A stretch of 64,000 nt of DNA from Bradyrhizobium rifense (GTDB lineage: Bacteria; Pseudomonadota; Alphaproteobacteria; Rhizobiales; Xanthobacteraceae), in contig NZ_VSSS01000037.1 of NCBI RefSeq assembly GCF_008123425.1, positions 93,842-157,841 of the forward strand, given 5' to 3'. Shown here one piece after another: positions 61,706 to 64,000 of the stretch (its first letter is position 1; each line of letters opens with the position of its first letter). Below the pieces are notes generated by a model. The model had not been told where the DNA came from and ran no database searches. It saw nothing but the letters and a program-made list of their open reading frames with translations. Position numbers and translations under genes: made by a program.

Positions 61706-61939
61706 CTAGCTCCACTCGTTCTCAGGCAGCGAACCGGGCGGAGGTTTAAGTTCTTCGAGGCCGGCTTCGATCAGCGCCAATTCATCTTGGATCGCTGTTA
61801 CTGCGTTTTCTGGGTTGATGCCTGATACGGCTTGCAGCTGGGCGAGCACCTTGCGACGATGTGCCAGCAAGTCTGTCAGCGCGCGACGGTCCCGCACCTT
61901 CACGTAGCCAGCGACGATCAATTCCATGGCCTTTGACAT
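61706..61939 (-). CDS. Small helical hypothetical protein
   Basis: 77 residues from the ATG at 61939. Helical with a conserved-looking core: VRDRRALTDLLAHRRKVLAQ, then INPENAVTAIQDELALIEAG. Suggestive of a small coiled-coil partner protein; function unknown. Forms a two-gene unit with 61482-61703. Confidence 0.65.
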   Translation of the reverse strand: MSKAMELIVAGYVKVRDRRALTDLLAHRRKVLAQLQAVSGINPENAVTAIQDELALIEAGLEELKPPPGSLPENEWS

Positions 61940-61966
61940 GTTCGTCGTTTCCCACCGGCTTGCGGA

Positions 61967-62230
61967 TTATCGGGGGCGGCTAAGTTCTGTCAGACTGGCT
62001 TCGGTCATACGATATTCCACACCTTCGCCGGTTGAGCGTCGCTCCATCCATCCGTTTCGCAAAAGAGCGAGCGTTGTTCCTGGATGATCGGGAAGCTTCG
62101 AAGAAGACACCCAATCGCGGTCACGAAGAGGATCGAGCATTTGCCGGTGAAACTGATTAAAAAGCGGCCTGCGCTTTTCCTGCCGACCGATGCCTTGACG
62201 TATCGTTCCAAGCGGGCGTTCGGTTTCCAT
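61967..62230 (-). CDS. Small hypothetical protein
   Basis: 87 residues if started at the ATG near 62230 (METERPLGTIRQGIGR); the frame is open to 62251. PDHPGTTLALLRNGWMERRS, GEGVEYRMTEASLTEL resembles a small winged-helix C-terminal half, as in regulators of the MarR/DUF type, but the evidence is weak. It precedes the two small genes on the same strand. Confidence 0.5.
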   Translation of the reverse strand: METERPLGTIRQGIGRQEKRRPLFNQFHRQMLDPLRDRDWVSSSKLPDHPGTTLALLRNGWMERRSTGEGVEYRMTEASLTELSRPR

Positions 62231-62251
62231 GCCCGTTTGTTGCCATCGCAT

Positions 62252-62528
62252 CGTTTACGATCGGTTACGGATCGGGAACAGCCGGCAATCTTTTCTAAAT
62301 GGTTCATGGATATTGTTCTGCGGCATGGATCACGAGGACGCATCCGCTTGGTTCGTTCCGGCTCTCAGGCGAAGCTACGCTCGTCTAGCAGCGTGGATGA
62401 CGCGCGGTAATCGCGTGCTTAAGCCCGGCCGCTTGCCGGCGCCGCCGCGCTCAGAGCGGCCAGCTCGCTTTCCCGACCCGCCGCGGCGGCCAGCGCCGCC
62501 GCGGATTTAGGCATTGCAGGCATCGCGA
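62252..62528. other. Spacer with GC-rich repeats
   Basis: 62420-62510 is a run of GCCGGC/GCCGCG-rich inverted repeats (for example CGCCGCGGCGGCC), perhaps a terminator region. No gene supported. Confidence 0.4.
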
Positions 62529-62741
62529 ATGACGAACGATCGCACATCGACGAGTCCGTGGTTGCCGGACGAAGAGGCGGAATTGCTCTCGCTGTTTGGC
62601 GCAGGTGCCACAGCTGAGGAGGTCGGCGAACGGCTAGGCCGCACCCGACAAGCGGTTCACGCTCGCTTGCAGCGCTTTCAAAAACAGCGAGGGCGGGCGA
62701 GTAGGACGAGCGGGAAAGTCTTTGCTCAGTTAGCAGAGTGA
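62529..62741 (+). CDS. Small SANT/Myb-like helix-turn-helix protein
   Basis: 70 residues from the ATG at 62529. SPWLPDEEAELLSLFGAGAT, then AEEVGERLGRTRQAVHARLQ is a Myb/SANT-like helix-turn-helix (W...E.LLSLF...AEEVGERLGRTRQAV). Common as a small putative DNA-binding protein in Bradyrhizobium. Confidence 0.7.
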   Translation: MTNDRTSTSPWLPDEEAELLSLFGAGATAEEVGERLGRTRQAVHARLQRFQKQRGRASRTSGKVFAQLAE

Positions 62742-62929
62742 TCGAGTGACGGCCATCGATCTCTAAGGTCGCAAGATCACACTCGCAGCGGATATAGGGC
62801 AGCGAGCCGATCCGATCGCATCGTCCGTTCGCCCCCGCGCTGAAGTAGCCCTCAACCGGTACATCGAAGGTTCAATTGCATCCGCTTCAAAAGGGGCGAA
62901 GCTGTAGGCGATCGCATTGAGGTCGACCA

Positions 62930-63109
62930 ATGACCAGCCCGACTGATGACGAATTGCGTGTCGCGATCTCTGCCGCGATCGAGCAATGGAAGACAGCGCG
63001 CCAGCTTCCCCACCTGTCGCCGAACGATTGTGAGACGTTGAACAAGTTGATCATCACCGGACTTCAAACCGTGCTGTTCCAGCGTGCGAAGGCCTTCGAC
63101 AAGTGCTAA
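62930..63109 (+). CDS. Small helical hypothetical protein
   Basis: 59 residues, ATG at 62930 with GAGG eight bases upstream, stop at 63107-63109. Reads TSPTDDELRVAISAAIEQWK, then TLNKLIITGLQTVLFQRAKA. The frame is below the usual length cut-off for ORF finders, but composition and ribosome binding site are good. Confidence 0.55.
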   Translation: MTSPTDDELRVAISAAIEQWKTARQLPHLSPNDCETLNKLIITGLQTVLFQRAKAFDKC

Positions 63110-63603
63110 ACCGGACATCTTGATAGACCCGGTGGAATTCGACGACGCGACTTTACTCGAACCCGAAAGCCCGCCTTCACCCACGCCCTTGCTTGGATGT
63201 GCCCGGCCTTCATGGAGCTTTCCTTGCTCCACCACGCGGTGAATTTGTGTGCCGCTGCCGGAAGCTTTCTCCAAAGTATTTCTTCCATTTCGGAGAAGGT
63301 CAGCCGAACGATTTGTCCACGCTCAACAAGCGCTGATGCAATGGTTTGTAGATCGATTTCGGAAGCTCATGGTCTCACCGCAGGCTAGGCGAACATGGAC
63401 GGTCCTGGAGCAAGTGCGTGCCGAGCTTCCGCACGGTGGCGATCATGAGAGCCGGAAGTACATCGCCGAGCAGTTGATCCAACCGGCTGAGGCAGGGCAA
63501 AGTACCTTGACAACAGACAATCGGGCTGAGCGAGGGCGCGGCCGGGGCTGGCTGTTGGCGGGGGGCCTCCACCCAAGACGCTCCCGTCGTTGAAGGGATC
63601 GCT
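63110..63603. other. Stretch with a broken conserved gene
   Basis: The plus-strand frame 63249-63593 contains WTVLEQVRAELPHGGDHESR, then KYIAEQLIQPAEAGQSTL, which reads like the C-terminal half of a common rhizobial hypothetical protein. The upstream part is not convincing, and after 63500 the frame degenerates, so the gene is probably broken. I give no product. Confidence 0.4.
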
Positions 63604-64000
63604 TCATCGCTCGCCTACCACCACCTTGTCTCTTGCTCTTTTATATTCGAGCAACTGCGACACCGCATCGTAGGAATGATACCTTGCGTAGACGCTCTTT
63701 GCATTCCTCTCGCGAAGATCGGCCAGAGCATCAGCCCAATAAGCGACCATGGCGCGCCGAACTCCGTCGAGGGCGAAGATGCGTTCGGCATTTGCAAAAT
63801 CCTCGTCGAAACTCACGCTTACTGCACGTTCAGCAGCTTTGTAGTCGGCCGGTTGAACATCCCCAGCACGTTGGCCGAGCCACATGATCGTTTTGGGATA
63901 CTCCAAAATGAGACGGTCAAGCACGAGGTAGTGCGAGAACTTTCCGTCCGCAGGCGTTCGAGTGCTGAAAGCGACTTCGTGAGTGGCACACCGTCGCTGA
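63604..64000 (-). CDS. Hypothetical protein, runs off the window
   Basis: The frame stays open from the stop at 63604 to the right end of the window (earlier residues include FSTRTPADGKFSHYLVLDRL). It is at least 132 codons. FANAERIFALDGVRRAMVAY and ALADLRERNAKSVYARYHSY are helical, with no recognised motif. The 5' end lies beyond 64000, so start and full length are unknown. A GTG at 63924 could serve as an internal start but is inside continuous coding text. Confidence 0.6.
   Translation of the reverse strand, partial: QRRCATHEVAFSTRTPADGKFSHYLVLDRLILEYPKTIMWLGQRAGDVQPADYKAAERAVSVSFDEDFANAERIFALDGVRRAMVAYWADALADLRERNAKSVYARYHSYDAVSQLLEYKRARDKVVVGER

Noticed and set aside
1..64000. CRISPR arrays
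   Set aside because: No regularly spaced repeats of 25-40 bases were seen; all repeats are pairs or dispersed copies.

Overview
The window reads as a symbiosis island of a Bradyrhizobium-like soybean or cowpea rhizobium. The grounds are the nifH-nifQ-nifW-fixB-fixC-fixX gene order, protein sequences that match my memory of Bradyrhizobium NifH, FixB, FixC and FixX, sigma-54 (-24/-12) promoters, a BioR-controlled biotin cluster, and many decayed genes, insertion-sequence remnants and dispersed repeats between the intact genes. I ran no search: family names rest on motifs and remembered sequences.

Layout. 256-3149 (minus): a translationally coupled pair of M16 peptidases, the upstream one with the zinc motif HFLEH and the downstream one without it. 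3150-4628: mostly decayed DNA with a fragment of a chemoreceptor whose longer copy lies at 40-42 kb. 4629-5183 (minus): a peroxiredoxin divergent from nifH. 5434-11947 (plus): the nitrogen-fixation block. nifH has a clear sigma-54 promoter and near-consensus NifA upstream sites; nifQ is followed in frame by the tail of a lost nifV; nifW follows; then a sigma-54 promoter leads into a frameshifted relic of fixA, followed by intact fixB, fixC and fixX. 12993-15590: an IS66-family element bounded by a perfect 8-bp target duplication, with inactivating changes in its transposition genes.

16.1-19.7 kb (minus): an orphan radical-SAM protein, a truncated amino-acid permease and an extra tryptophanyl-tRNA synthetase overlapping a short reading frame with a DPACGVC ending. 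20-26 kb: a patatin-like protein, a two-gene HNH-nuclease module, a zinc-ribbon membrane protein and an operon of small proteins, including one Cys-rich protein with a paralogue at 35.3 kb. 26.9-28.8 kb (minus): pabB-pabA. 29-37.8 kb: a Dabb protein, bioR, and bioB-panD-bioF-bioD-bioA, panB and panC, so that p-aminobenzoate, biotin and pantothenate synthesis sit together.

38-51 kb: sparse accessory DNA with small ORFs, a frameshifted chemoreceptor, a polysaccharide deacetylase, a GNAT acetyltransferase, a diaminopropionate ammonia-lyase-like enzyme, a MarR regulator plus a decayed MarR copy, an IS630 relic, and a dispersed repeat of four copies. 51.1-56.8 kb: a GC-rich organosulfur module (flavin monooxygenase, TauD-type dioxygenase, three-gene ABC importer) with a decayed serine acetyltransferase behind it. 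57.3-58.9 kb: hipB-hipA with strong inverted repeats upstream. 59-64 kb: a ParB-like relic and small conserved-type proteins of mobile-element character; the last one runs off the window.
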